Source of the DNA: an uncultured Anaerolineae bacterium | GTDB lineage: Bacteria > Chloroflexota > Anaerolineae > Anaerolineales > Villigracilaceae | Reading direction: 5' to 3' | Length of the DNA: 64,000 nt | NCBI GenBank assembly: GCA_903846015.1 | Contig: CAIMZS010000205.1 | Coordinates: 1-64,000 of the forward strand | Shown: piece by piece, positions 47,353 through 58,377 of the stretch | Position numbering within the stretch: position 1 is the stretch's first letter | How the letters are laid out: every line of letters begins with the position of its first letter | The notes under the pieces: generated by a model | What the model was told of the DNA's origin: nothing | The model's input: only the letters and a program-made list of their open reading frames with translations | Databases searched by the model: none | Position numbers and translations under genes: made by a program

Positions 47353-49647
47353 ATGCTGGCATCGATTAAAAAATGGCTTGCACCTCCTGTTTTTGAAGGC
47401 GATGAAGGAAAATCGCTCCGCGCCAGTTTCCTCAATTTAACGATATTGATATCTCTATCTTTTTTGGGGCTCATGATCCTTGGAACTTTGTTGACTAATT
47501 CTTTGTTTGTTGGCAGAATCCGCGTGGGAATACTCTTCACCATATCAGTCCTGTTTTGTGTTGTTTTACTTTTTTACTATTTACTTCAGCACGGTAAAGT
47601 TGCGCTGGCAGGCATTGGATTGATGATCATGGTGTTTCTTGCGATCATTACCGGTTCAATCATCAATGGGACGGTTCGCGTTCCGGTCTCATTGGCTTAT
47701 CTGTTTGTGATCATTACGGCGGGGATAATGTTTGATTGGCGTGGTACCCTGCTTTCCGTCTGCATTTGTTCGCTGGCTGTGCTGGGATTGATTCTGGCTG
47801 AAAACGCAGACATACTGCCCCAACCGGCTCATGTCATTCCGCTGGCAAACTGGATTAGCTACACGTGGATATTTGGGTTGATAGGAGCCGTATCTTTGTG
47901 GGGGCAACGGAATACACAACAAGCGCTTGGTCGTGCTGAACGAGAAATTAAGGCCCGTCAGCGCGTCGAGATGGAACTGCGAATACTTTCACGAGCTGTC
48001 GAACAAAGCCCGGCTTCGATCATGATTACAGATCTGGCTGGGAATATCGAATATGTTAATCCCCGCTTTACCCAGGTCACAGGTTACAGTTCTGATGAAG
48101 CCATCGGAAAAAACCCGCGTATCCTGAAAACGGATCTCACTGCGCCTGATACGCATATTCAACTATGGCAGACAATCACGCAAGGAAAAGAATGGCATGG
48201 AGAATTTGTAAACCGTAAAAAAGACGGCACTATATATTACGAGTCTGCCACCATTTCAGCAATTGCTGACTTGCATGGCACCGCCTCGCAATATCTGGCC
48301 ATCAAGGAGGACATCACCGAGCGCAAACGCGCAGAAGATACTCTGGCACGGACCACCGCCCGTTTAGCGCTGGCTGTGCGCGCGGGCGGGGTGGGCATCT
48401 GGGAGTACGATATCCTTAATGACCGCTTGATCTGGGATGACCAAATGTGCCGCCTGCACGGCATCTCCCCACAGGACTTCAGCGGCGCTTACGATGCCTG
48501 GCAGCAGGGCCTTCACCCGCAGGATCGCGAGCGCGGTAACGATGAAATTCAGGCCGCACAGCGCGGTGAAAAGGAATTTGACACTGAATTCCGGGTCGTC
48601 TGGCCGGATGGCAGCTTCCACGACCTGCGCGCGCTGGCGATTGTCCAGTGGAATCAGGCTGGTGAGCCCATCTCGATGATCGGAACCAATTGGGATATTA
48701 CCATTAACAAACAAGCTCAGGAAAAGGTTGCCGAGCTGGGGCTGAGAAACCAGACTCTCTTCAATACCGTCACGGATGGCATTTACGTTCTTAATGATCG
48801 GGGGAAAGTAATAGATGCCAACCCTGCCTTTAGCAAGATGCTGGGATACACACTGGAAGAACTGAAACTGTTGAATGTGGCCGACTGGGACGTGCAGTGG
48901 ATACCTGGCGAGATTGCGATTAAGGTCAGCGAACTAATCGATCATCCCGCGATGTCCGAGACGCGCCACCGGCGCAAAGATGACGTAATCGTGGATGTCG
49001 AGATCAATGCCGTTGGCGTGACACTTCAGGGACATAACTACCTTTTCGCTTCTGCGCGAAATATCAGTGTGCGTAAAGCCTCCGAGGAAAAGATTCGATT
49101 ATTGAATATCGAGTTGGAAAACCTGGCCCTGACCGATTTTCTGACCAATTTATCCAACCGCCGCTATTTTATGCTGAGTGGCGCCGAAGCGGTCAAACGT
49201 GTCATGCGCAACAAAGAACCCCTCTCGCTCTTAATGCTGGATATCGATTGGTTTAAGAAGGTTAATGATAAATATGGCCATGAAGTTGGGGATTGGGCAA
49301 TTCAGCATGTGGCAGCGGTTTTGAAGTCCAGTCTACGTGAAATTGATATTCTGGCGCGGATTGGCGGCGAGGAATTTGCGGTACTGCTGCCAAACACTGG
49401 CCAGGCTGAAGTAGCTGCGCTGGCTGAACGGGTTCGAAAATTAATGCAAGCTACACCTTTCGAAACCGCCGGGGAAGCTATAAGCATAACCATCAGCCTG
49501 GGGGCGGCTGTTTTCGAGAAAGGAATGACCGATATCGATACCTTGCTTAGAAATGCTGATGCGGCTTTGTACCAGGCCAAGCGCAGCGGTCGTAACCGTG
49601 TGGTGATGTTTCAAGATATTCTCCCCCCCGCAGGGGATGAGAAATAA
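47353..49647 (+). CDS. Membrane PAS-PAC-GGDEF diguanylate cyclase
   Basis: N-terminal multi-TM region, [62 protein letters not shown] motif. Confidence 0.93.
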   Translation: MLASIKKWLAPPVFEGDEGKSLRASFLNLTILISLSFLGLMILGTLLTNSLFVGRIRVGILFTISVLFCVVLLFYYLLQHGKVALAGIGLMIMVFLAIITGSIINGTVRVPVSLAYLFVIITAGIMFDWRGTLLSVCICSLAVLGLILAENADILPQPAHVIPLANWISYTWIFGLIGAVSLWGQRNTQQALGRAEREIKARQRVEMELRILSRAVEQSPASIMITDLAGNIEYVNPRFTQVTGYSSDEAIGKNPRILKTDLTAPDTHIQLWQTITQGKEWHGEFVNRKKDGTIYYESATISAIADLHGTASQYLAIKEDITERKRAEDTLARTTARLALAVRAGGVGIWEYDILNDRLIWDDQMCRLHGISPQDFSGAYDAWQQGLHPQDRERGNDEIQAAQRGEKEFDTEFRVVWPDGSFHDLRALAIVQWNQAGEPISMIGTNWDITINKQAQEKVAELGLRNQTLFNTVTDGIYVLNDRGKVIDANPAFSKMLGYTLEELKLLNVADWDVQWIPGEIAIKVSELIDHPAMSETRHRRKDDVIVDVEINAVGVTLQGHNYLFASARNISVRKASEEKIRLLNIELENLALTDFLTNLSNRRYFMLSGAEAVKRVMRNKEPLSLLMLDIDWFKKVNDKYGHEVGDWAIQHVAAVLKSSLREIDILARIGGEEFAVLLPNTGQAEVAALAERVRKLMQATPFETAGEAISITISLGAAVFEKGMTDIDTLLRNADAALYQAKRSGRNRVVMFQDILPPAGDEK

Positions 49648-50093
49648 TTAGCCCGACTGACCGTCACAGGCGGCGGAAGCCCAGCACGCACCCACCTACC
49701 AGTGACAGGAAGATCAAACAATACAATCGCGATTGGCGTGACAACCCGCCGGCGCCGCAGTGCTCAAAATTCCCTAAATTTTATGCTAGACCAGGATGAA
49801 GACCAAAACGGCGCCAGGCTGCGCCGGGTTCAAAACTGACTTAGCCAGGCTGCTCCGAGGCGTTCTGTGGCAGGTTGGATTAAGCATTTTTTACGCTAAT
49901 TTATTAATACTATGCATGAGGCGAGTACATGAATCTGCAATGGCGCATGTTGACGTAGTAAAATAAACACCAGGCATAACAACTGCTTTTCATACGCAGC
50001 ACTGCGTAATCAATCTCACCCATGGATTGATGAAACTTCGCAGGGTCTGGTATTTATTGATGAAAAAAGAGTGGCATTCACAAGGAGATTTGC

Positions 50094-51494
<1,401 letters not shown>

Positions 51495-51518
51495 TCGAAT
51501 TTAACACAAACCAAACAA

Positions 51519-51561
51519 AACTGCGCGCGCCCGCATCTTTCAAAGACGGACGCGCGCAGTT
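51519..51561. terminator. GC-rich hairpin terminator downstream of lpdA
   Basis: AACTGCGCGCG ... CGCGCGCAGTT. Confidence 0.7.
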
Positions 51562-51582
51562 AATCTTGAAAGGGAAATAATC

Positions 51583-53217
51583 ATGAGCGTTAATAGTATC
51601 CCCACAGCCGGGCGAGGTGGGCTGGATTCGAAATGGAAGGTGTTGATTTCGGTGATGTTCGGCATTTTCATGATCATCCTGGATTCAACCATTGTGAATG
51701 TGGCCTTCCCGACCCTGCGCTCCGAATTTGGCGCTAGCCTGGCAGATTCGCAGTGGGTACTGAGTATTTATGTGCTGGCGCTCGGCATTACCACGCCGGT
51801 CACCGGTTTCCTGGCTGACCGTTTCGGCATCAAGCGAATCTATCTCATCGGGCTGGGAATCTTTGCGTTGGGGTCTTTCTTATGCGGCATAGCCCCGTCG
51901 TTGGGGACGTTGATCCTGGCACGCGCCTTGCAGGGCTTCGGCGGCGGGCTTTCACAGCCACTTGGCCCGGCCCAACTTTACCGGGCCTTCCCTCCCAAGG
52001 AACAAGGGACAGCGCTGGGTATATTTGGCCTGGCATTGGTAGTTGCGCCGGCGCTGGGGCCCATCCTGGGCGGATGGTTGGTGGATGCGCAGTTATGGAG
52101 ATTGATCTTTTTCGTCAATGTGCCAATTGGCATCCTAGGAGTCATACTGGGATCCCGTTTCCTGCCAGATCATCGCATTGACCGACATCCCACCTTTGAC
52201 CCGCTTGGCCTGATCACCGCCACAGTAGGGTTCGGGTCGATCCTATATGCCGCCACTTCAGCCGAATTAAACGGCTGGACCGGCCCAACTACATTAATAT
52301 TTTTCGCTATCGGCGTGGTTTCGCTGGGGGCGCACGTCATCGTTGAGCTGTATGTGGTCAAGGAGCCAATGCTCAATCTGCGCTTGTTCGCCAACCGCAC
52401 CTTTTTAAACGCCAGCCTGGTTGGTTACGTGGCAACAATCGCACTGTTTGGGGCGGAATTTCTCATGCCGGTCTACCTGCAAGCCTTTCGCGGGAGAACA
52501 GCGCTGGAGACCGGCTATGTTCTTCTGGCTGTGGCAGCTACATCCGCCTTTGCAACACCACTGGCAGGACGCCTGTTCGATAAGATTGGTCCGCGCATGC
52601 TGATCACAGTCGGTTTCGCAATCCTGTGCATTAACACCTGGCAGCTTGCCCAAATTCAGGGCAACACGCCAATGAGCTATATTGTGCTTTTACTGGCCTT
52701 ACGCGGCCTGGCCGTGGGGTTAACACTGCAAACAACCTTTACCACCTCACTAAGCAGCATACCCCTCAACATGCTGCCGCGCGGCTCCAGCCTTTTGAAC
52801 AGCACTCGCTTTGTAATACAAGCGGTGTCGGTGGCGGCGCTGGCGACCATTTTAACCAGCACCTTATCAACAGAGGTAAGAGCACAGCAGGATAAAGCCC
52901 AGCAGATAACATCCACATCCACTGTCCGATTTGGCATCTGTGAAACCCCGGGAATAAAAGCAGAAGATAACATTCCAGCTTCTGCAGCAGCCTCACTGAC
53001 TGGTCTATCTGCACAATCGGCGGATAGCGCCAAGACAAAAATTCTGAGCGGATTAAAACGCACCTGCGATGAAAGTATGCTGGGTTTTGAAGCTGCTTAT
53101 CGGATTACCTTTTACGCATCGATTTTCGCGCTGCTTCTGGGTGTATTCTTACCTGGATGGCCTGGCAAATGGAGTGGACGCGGATCGACGCAAACTCAAA
53201 CTCCCGGCGGACATTAG
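51583..53217 (+). CDS. DHA2-family (EmrB/QacA-like) MFS drug transporter
   Basis: MIILDSTIVNVAFPTL, QWVLSIYVLALGITTPVTGFLADRFGIKRIY, ALQGFGGGLSQPLGPA, 14-TM size. Confidence 0.9.
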   Translation: MSVNSIPTAGRGGLDSKWKVLISVMFGIFMIILDSTIVNVAFPTLRSEFGASLADSQWVLSIYVLALGITTPVTGFLADRFGIKRIYLIGLGIFALGSFLCGIAPSLGTLILARALQGFGGGLSQPLGPAQLYRAFPPKEQGTALGIFGLALVVAPALGPILGGWLVDAQLWRLIFFVNVPIGILGVILGSRFLPDHRIDRHPTFDPLGLITATVGFGSILYAATSAELNGWTGPTTLIFFAIGVVSLGAHVIVELYVVKEPMLNLRLFANRTFLNASLVGYVATIALFGAEFLMPVYLQAFRGRTALETGYVLLAVAATSAFATPLAGRLFDKIGPRMLITVGFAILCINTWQLAQIQGNTPMSYIVLLLALRGLAVGLTLQTTFTTSLSSIPLNMLPRGSSLLNSTRFVIQAVSVAALATILTSTLSTEVRAQQDKAQQITSTSTVRFGICETPGIKAEDNIPASAAASLTGLSAQSADSAKTKILSGLKRTCDESMLGFEAAYRITFYASIFALLLGVFLPGWPGKWSGRGSTQTQTPGGH

Positions 53218-53237
53218 GGAAATTTCTGGCTTAAACG

Positions 53238-53268
53238 GCTTGCACCGGGGGGAGGACCCGGTGCAAGC
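53238..53268. terminator. Hairpin downstream of MFS gene
   Basis: GCTTGCACCGGG-ggaggac-CCCGGTGCAAGC perfect 12 bp stem, no poly-T. Confidence 0.55.
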
Positions 53269-53354
53269 ATTCGCCAAAGGAGGAGACAGTGAAGAGCTTT
53301 ATTAGTGCCCTTATGTCGATTTCAATAATACCATTTTGCACGAACTTTCACAAA

Positions 53355-53388
53355 GAAATTTGTCACCTTTTTATAGTGACAAATTTCA
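53355..53388. terminator. Hairpin between convergent genes
   Basis: GAAATTTGTCAC-ctttttata-GTGACAAATTTC perfect 12 bp stem. Confidence 0.6.
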
Positions 53389-53451
53389 CAAAATAATTTA
53401 AGCCAAAGAAAAATCCCATTATTCGTATCCCCGGTACGCCTGCCAAAGAGC

Positions 53452-54111
53452 CTATTTGCGGTTTAGATCGTCCAACAAGCCAAAAGTACCGCGCTGCCCT
53501 GGTTGAGGTTTGCGCACAGGGGTTCTGGCGGCGGAGCGGCGACTGTCAAGTTCGGTGTTAAAGCGCATCCAATCAGCAATAATCAACACGAAGTGGGGTG
53601 TATTGTCTGCGAAGAAAAAAGGGGAAAGAAACAAACGCAGGGCTGCGCGCGGGAGCGGGTAGGCATTAAGATGGAGGACTATTACTGTACTGCCTGATAT
53701 CGGCGCGATCAGATCACGTTTCCAACTGGAGAGATTCTTGGGCGGGAAAAGACTGAATACCTGGGCCGTTGTGGATCGATCAATACGCCGATAAGAAATG
53801 TTCATGCGCAGAAAAGGCGTAACCATGCGCAAATGGTCATCGAAAAGTTGAACGTAGGCCATCTTGCGAATGATAAGCAGAAACACAGAAAATACCAGGC
53901 ATATGCCACCAATGGCAAGCATGACTATGCCACCTTCTGCAGATAAAATCGGCAAGGGGTTTTCAGCCGGATTTAAAAAGTACCATTCCGCACCCCACAA
54001 AACGCCAATATTGAGAAAAATGAACATCGCCAGCAGGAAGGTCATTGGCCACCAGCGATTGAGCATGTATTCATAAATTATTAAACGATATTTTCCACCG
54101 CCTTTTGCCAT
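53452..54111 (-). CDS. Membrane protein, PH-like, conserved hypothetical
   Basis: ~220 aa with two TM helices near the N-terminus; start MAKGGGKYRL or the repeat-extended MMAPGSARASMAKGGG. Confidence 0.75.
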   Translation of the reverse strand: MAKGGGKYRLIIYEYMLNRWWPMTFLLAMFIFLNIGVLWGAEWYFLNPAENPLPILSAEGGIVMLAIGGICLVFSVFLLIIRKMAYVQLFDDHLRMVTPFLRMNISYRRIDRSTTAQVFSLFPPKNLSSWKRDLIAPISGSTVIVLHLNAYPLPRAALRLFLSPFFFADNTPHFVLIIADWMRFNTELDSRRSAARTPVRKPQPGQRGTFGLLDDLNRK

Positions 54112-54112
54112 C

Positions 54113-54137
54113 GATGCCCGTGCAGAACCGGGTGCCA
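54113..54137 (-). repeat. Dispersed-repeat unit at the start codon of 53452..54111
   Basis: Minus strand atgatggcacccggttctgcacgggcatcgatggca; flanked by ATGGCA duplicates. Confidence 0.75.
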
Positions 54138-54821
54138 TCATTCCTCTTCGCTGACAGAACGGCTAAGAGTCGGCCCTCCAGGACCAGCTTCGCCGGTCAT
54201 CTGCTTACTCAAATGGGCAATGGCACGCTCAAGGTGTTCCCCCCGCAAGCTGAAAGTAATGTCACCGCGGGTCTTTTCAATAATATTGCGGGCAATATCG
54301 GTCTGGCGGCGGAGACCATTGGTGATGGCATCCGGATAATCGATCGTAACCAAGACCGCATAGATATCATCCATCTGGGTCAGAAGGCGCTCGGCTTCAG
54401 CAGAATAGCCATGACGCAGGATGTCGAGACAGCGACGGCGCAGTTCACCGACCACTTCAGACAAACCATTCAGGTAAGTGTTGTACTCAACACCCAGTTC
54501 CTGGGGGCCGATCAGGGTCTGGTTCTTGATAAGCGCACAAGTAACATTGGCTTCCACGAACTCCTTGAGCGCATCTTGAGTATAGCCAGCATAATACAGA
54601 TCGGGGAAACCCGCTACGGCAGCGCGCAGCGAATCAGCCATTTTGTGGGCCTCGTCCAACTGCTGACGCACGGCATCATCTTCGTCACGATGAACGGCCC
54701 GAATGGCCTGGGAGCAGAAACGGGTGAGAGCACGCGCCTGGGTGAGGGCAAGGTCACGCGCGGCAGTGCGCGCATCAAACTGAGCACGGATGAGTTCTGA
54801 TATCGAATCAAGATGATCCAT
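54138..54821 (-). CDS. Translin-family (nucleic-acid-binding) protein
   Basis: LTRFCSQAIRAVHR, FPDLYYAGYTQDALKEFVEANVTCALI, ELGVEYNTYLNGLSEVVGELRRRCLD, DEIY-like MDDIYAVLVTIDYPDAITNGLRRQTDIARNIIEKTRGDITFSLR. Confidence 0.82.
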   Translation of the reverse strand: MDHLDSISELIRAQFDARTAARDLALTQARALTRFCSQAIRAVHRDEDDAVRQQLDEAHKMADSLRAAVAGFPDLYYAGYTQDALKEFVEANVTCALIKNQTLIGPQELGVEYNTYLNGLSEVVGELRRRCLDILRHGYSAEAERLLTQMDDIYAVLVTIDYPDAITNGLRRQTDIARNIIEKTRGDITFSLRGEHLERAIAHLSKQMTGEAGPGGPTLSRSVSEEE

Positions 54822-55145
54822 TCAGGATTTACCTTCTTCTGGCGGAGCTTGAAAGGGTTTAAAAAGATGGTCGGCTAATGTCGACACAGGCAACGAAATT
54901 TCGCCAAATGAAGTTTCGTAACGAGCCAGATTTTCGCCGAGAGCGCGATAAAGCAACTTGGCGCTCAATGGCGACATCAGAATACGCGCACCAACACGAG
55001 CCTTGCTTTCACCAGGCAAAAGCTGGGCAAAATCAAAAACCAGATCCGCCGGGGAATGAGCGATACGAACAAGATTAGCATAAACCGGATGAATATCGGC
55101 GGGTATTTCCAGGGTGGTTTGAGGGCGCGCAGAGGGAACGGCCAT
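54822..55145 (-). CDS. DUF3467-family protein
   Basis: ANLVRIAHSPADLVFDFAQLLPGESKARVGARILMSPLSAKLLYRALGENLARYETSFGEI is typical of DUF3467; start at MAVPSARP. Confidence 0.85.
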   Translation of the reverse strand: MAVPSARPQTTLEIPADIHPVYANLVRIAHSPADLVFDFAQLLPGESKARVGARILMSPLSAKLLYRALGENLARYETSFGEISLPVSTLADHLFKPFQAPPEEGKS

Positions 55146-55206
55146 TGGTACATCCTTTATTGAATAAGACCCTGGGGGCATTTGAAGCCCCCAGGGTCAG
55201 TTTGGC

Positions 55207-55632
55207 TTAGAATGGAATGTCTTCCTCAGGCGCTCCGGTAAAGTTACCGCCCATATCACCACCCCCGCCGCCATCCGCTTCGCCGCGTGCGGACAGAAAA
55301 CGGACAGTATTGGCGTTGACCTCGAAAGAGGCACGCGGGCCTGTTCCATCTTTTGGTGTCCATACTTTTGGGCCACCGGTAGCCGGATCAGCCGTCAAAT
55401 GGCCTTCCACCAGCACTTTGGAACCTTTTTTTACATACTGGTTGCAGGTTTCGGCCAGTTTGCCCCAGGTTGTAACACGAAACCAGACGGTCTCTTTAAC
55501 CGGGGCACCACTATTTGATGTGTACTGGCGACTGGTAGCCACTGAAAAAGAAGTAACCGCCGCGCCGGAAGGGGTGTAACGCATTTCCGGATCCCTGCCT
55601 ACATTTCCGACAATGATGAGAGTGTGATACAT
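55207..55632 (-). CDS. ssb: Single-stranded DNA-binding protein
   Basis: MYHTLIIVGNVGRDPEMRYTPSGAAVTSFSVATSR, acidic-tip C-terminus EEDIPF. Confidence 0.96.
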   Translation of the reverse strand: MYHTLIIVGNVGRDPEMRYTPSGAAVTSFSVATSRQYTSNSGAPVKETVWFRVTTWGKLAETCNQYVKKGSKVLVEGHLTADPATGGPKVWTPKDGTGPRASFEVNANTVRFLSARGEADGGGGGDMGGNFTGAPEEDIPF

Positions 55633-55898
55633 ACAATATTCCTCCTTAATGGTTTAGGTACCGCCGCAATGCGACGGTGACAATGATTTGGTGAATCAAT
55701 TTTACTCCAACCGGCAACGAATAGCACGGGTTTGTGGATGAATTTTTAAAATTGGGATTAAGACAAAGGTCCCCCAGGTATTCATGAATCGCATTCCAGC
55801 TTGGCGCTCTGAACCCAATCAATTCCAGCGAAAATTGGAAGCAGCACATAGCGAACTTGCTATTCCAAATCATCACAGGACGCGGACGAGCGCCTCGT

Positions 55899-56090
55899 GA
55901 TGGAACCGGTACGTGTCTGAACCGGCACTCTCGCTAGAACCGATACGTGTCTGAACCGCAGATTTACGCAGATTTCGATGATTACGCAGATTAGAGCAAG
56001 AGCGAATGTCTGAACCGGCACTATCGCTAGAACCGGGGCTACCGTCGCAGAACCGGGTACCATGCCCGTGCAGAACCGGGTACCATACTT
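55899..56090 (-). repeat. Dense array of dispersed-repeat units upstream of ssb
   Basis: Minus strand: ATGGTACCCGGTTCTGCACGGGCATGGTACCCGGTTCTGCGACGGTAGCCCCGGTTCTAGCGATAGTGCCGGTTCAGACA...GGTTCAGACACGTATCGGTTCTAGCGAGAGTGCCGGTTCAGACACGTACCGGTTCCATCACGAGGCGC; interrupted by AATCTGCGTAATCATCGAAATCTGCGTAAATCTGCGG. Confidence 0.85.
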
Positions 56091-56123
56091 CACCTGAGAA
56101 CGTAAAAATATATCCTGGTGATC

Positions 56124-56161
56124 AAAAAAACTCCGAAGTCCAACTCTTCGGAGTTTTTTTT
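56124..56161. terminator. Intrinsic terminator
   Basis: AAAAAAACTCCGAAG-tccaact-CTTCGGAGTTTTTTTT. Confidence 0.92.
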
Positions 56162-56205
56162 GATTCTAAATACTAACCCTGATTACACAGGCACACTTAC
56201 CCAGA

Positions 56206-58194
56206 TCAAACCTTTAACCTGGAGGCAACAAGCTCGGCGACATCCTGCACTTGCATGGAATCATTATCCGCGCGCGCAGCATCGTTCATCATGGTCAGGC
56301 AGAAAGGACAGCCAACCGCGACGGCTTTCGCACCAGTGGATTTAGCCTCGGCGTAACGAGTGGTATTTACTCTGACAGTGCCGGGCTCCTCTTCCTTCCA
56401 CATTTGTGCGCCACCAGCCCCACAACAGAAGGATTTCTCCAAATTGCGCGGCATTTCCACTGTAATCAATCCAGCAGATTTGAGGGTGTCCCGTGGAGCA
56501 GCGATGATGCCATTATGGCGACCAAGGTAACAGGGATCGTGGAAGGTCACGGTGAGGGCATCCGAGCTGGCAGTCATCGTTATCTTGCCGGCGCCCACCA
56601 ATTCGTTGATCAGTTGAGTATGGTGAATAACCTCGTAATTGCCGCCAAAGGCAGGATATTCGTTTTTGAGGGTATGCAGGCAGTGTGGGCAGGTGGTGAC
56701 AATCCGAGCGGGTTTTAACTCATTGAGCAGTTCAACGTTGCCCATTGCCAGACCGAAGAAAATATCTTCTCTTCCGGCGCGGCGGGCAGAATCACCCGTA
56801 CAGGTTTCATTTTTGCCAAGCACCGCGAAATTGACACCCGCTGCATTCAGGATCTTTGCAAAAGCCTGGGCAGTCTTCTGGGCACGCACATCGGTGGCAG
56901 GGGCGCAGCCCACCCACCATAGGATTTCAGGCTCGGGGTTTTGTTCGATTGTTGGCACCTTCAGACCCTGGGCCCATTTCATACGGTCTGCCTGGGGCAC
57001 ATTCCAGGGGTTCATATTGCGTTCCATACCCTTAAACGCCGTTTCCAACTGTTTTGGAAAGGCGCTTTCCATCATAGCCAGGTTACGGCGAATATCGAGG
57101 ATATCGCGCATGGGTTCGTTGCCCACCGGGCAGATATCAACACACGCGCCACAGGAAGTACAGGCCCACACAGCTTCGGCACTGATCAGTTCATTAAGCG
57201 GGCGTTCCGTTCCACCACCGTGGTTAAAGTTATAGCGCTTGTTGATCTCAAGCGCCGCTGGCGATAACAACTTGCCGGTATTGTAGGCCGGGCACACTTC
57301 CTGACAGCGGAAACACATGATGCAAGCGTAAGAATCCATGATCTGTTCGTACCCCAGATCGCTGACTCTGGCAGCACCGAACTGTTCGATCGATTGGTCA
57401 TCCAAATTGATATAACTCAACTCGCCGATGGATTTGCGCGCAGGTTTGAGCGCAAAATTGATTGGGGCAAAAAACAGGTGAATATGTTTGGAATAGGGGA
57501 AATAAGGCAGGAAGGCAACCACTGCTCCAATCGACAACCAGAACATGACATGCTCGCCAATGAGCAGCACACCGGGGTCAACCCCGCCCCACAGCCTTGC
57601 CACAGACGAAATAGCTGGCTGCCACGGGTCAAGGCCGCCAGATCGCGCAATACTGAAGGATTCACCCAGCAAACGACCGGTATTGTGCAAAAAGATAAAA
57701 CCCGCTACGATGGCTGAATCGCGATTGATACCAGTACGAGCCAACGGGTCAAGCAGAGTAGCTGCACGCGTAGAAAGCGTGGACGGGCGCAGCACGAAAC
57801 GACGCAGTGCCATGGCAATGATGCCAACCAGGATGACCACATTGGCCACATCCGCCAACAGGCGATACATATCACCCAGAATACCGATGTGGTCAAGCAG
57901 ATGCCAATCGGTGTAGGCGTAAATCAGGTCAGCCAGATTGATAAGAAGAAAAGAGATAAACCCCCATCCAATCAAACCATGCAGGATGCTTGGAATCAGA
58001 CGAAATCGGAAAACAGGCTGAAAGGAGAAGAACTTCCAAATAGCAGCTCCCGCCTTTTGGGTCACCAGGTTCCAATCCGGCTTGCCTTTACCGCTGGAGA
58101 TATTCTTGATAATACGCTCAACGCCTTTCCATGTGAAATATAACGAAACCCCCACTGCAACAGCAAAAAGAATTTTTTCAACAATAGTCAACAT
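56206..58194 (-). CDS. (Fe-S)-binding oxidoreductase, HdrD/GlpC-like fused to NarI-type membrane domain
   Basis: N-terminal TM region, CIMCFRCQEVCPAYNTG and CTSCGACVDICPVGNEP 4Fe-4S motifs, C-terminal CCG domains (HDPCYLGRHNG, CCGAGGAQMW). Confidence 0.92.
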   Translation of the reverse strand: MLTIVEKILFAVAVGVSLYFTWKGVERIIKNISSGKGKPDWNLVTQKAGAAIWKFFSFQPVFRFRLIPSILHGLIGWGFISFLLINLADLIYAYTDWHLLDHIGILGDMYRLLADVANVVILVGIIAMALRRFVLRPSTLSTRAATLLDPLARTGINRDSAIVAGFIFLHNTGRLLGESFSIARSGGLDPWQPAISSVARLWGGVDPGVLLIGEHVMFWLSIGAVVAFLPYFPYSKHIHLFFAPINFALKPARKSIGELSYINLDDQSIEQFGAARVSDLGYEQIMDSYACIMCFRCQEVCPAYNTGKLLSPAALEINKRYNFNHGGGTERPLNELISAEAVWACTSCGACVDICPVGNEPMRDILDIRRNLAMMESAFPKQLETAFKGMERNMNPWNVPQADRMKWAQGLKVPTIEQNPEPEILWWVGCAPATDVRAQKTAQAFAKILNAAGVNFAVLGKNETCTGDSARRAGREDIFFGLAMGNVELLNELKPARIVTTCPHCLHTLKNEYPAFGGNYEVIHHTQLINELVGAGKITMTASSDALTVTFHDPCYLGRHNGIIAAPRDTLKSAGLITVEMPRNLEKSFCCGAGGAQMWKEEEPGTVRVNTTRYAEAKSTGAKAVAVGCPFCLTMMNDAARADNDSMQVQDVAELVASRLKV

Positions 58195-58224
58195 GCTGCC
58201 TCCTCAAACATTTTCATCCTTATA

Positions 58225-58247
58225 AATCCCGGTTTCAACACGGGAAT
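58225..58247 (+). repeat. Dispersed-repeat unit
   Basis: aaatcccggtttcaacacgggaa. Confidence 0.7.
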
Positions 58248-58377
58248 GACTGTCTCGAATTAGTCCCAGTTGTGATGGATGCCAGGAGCGCGATCTCCGC
58301 GACATGGCGATCTACCTCTTCAATCTGTGGCACCGATCTTTGCACGAGACTGACGCTTCGATAGCCTGGCGCAGCTT

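Noticed and set aside
46962-47543. 193 aa minus ORF across the MITE-like element
   Set aside because: Spans the element and overlaps two unrelated regions with no motifs; chance ORF.
49650-50090. GC-rich intergenic stretch resembling a decayed surface-protein tail (RQSRLYCLIFLSLVGGCVLGFRRL on minus)
   Set aside because: Too short and too degenerate to support a family assignment.
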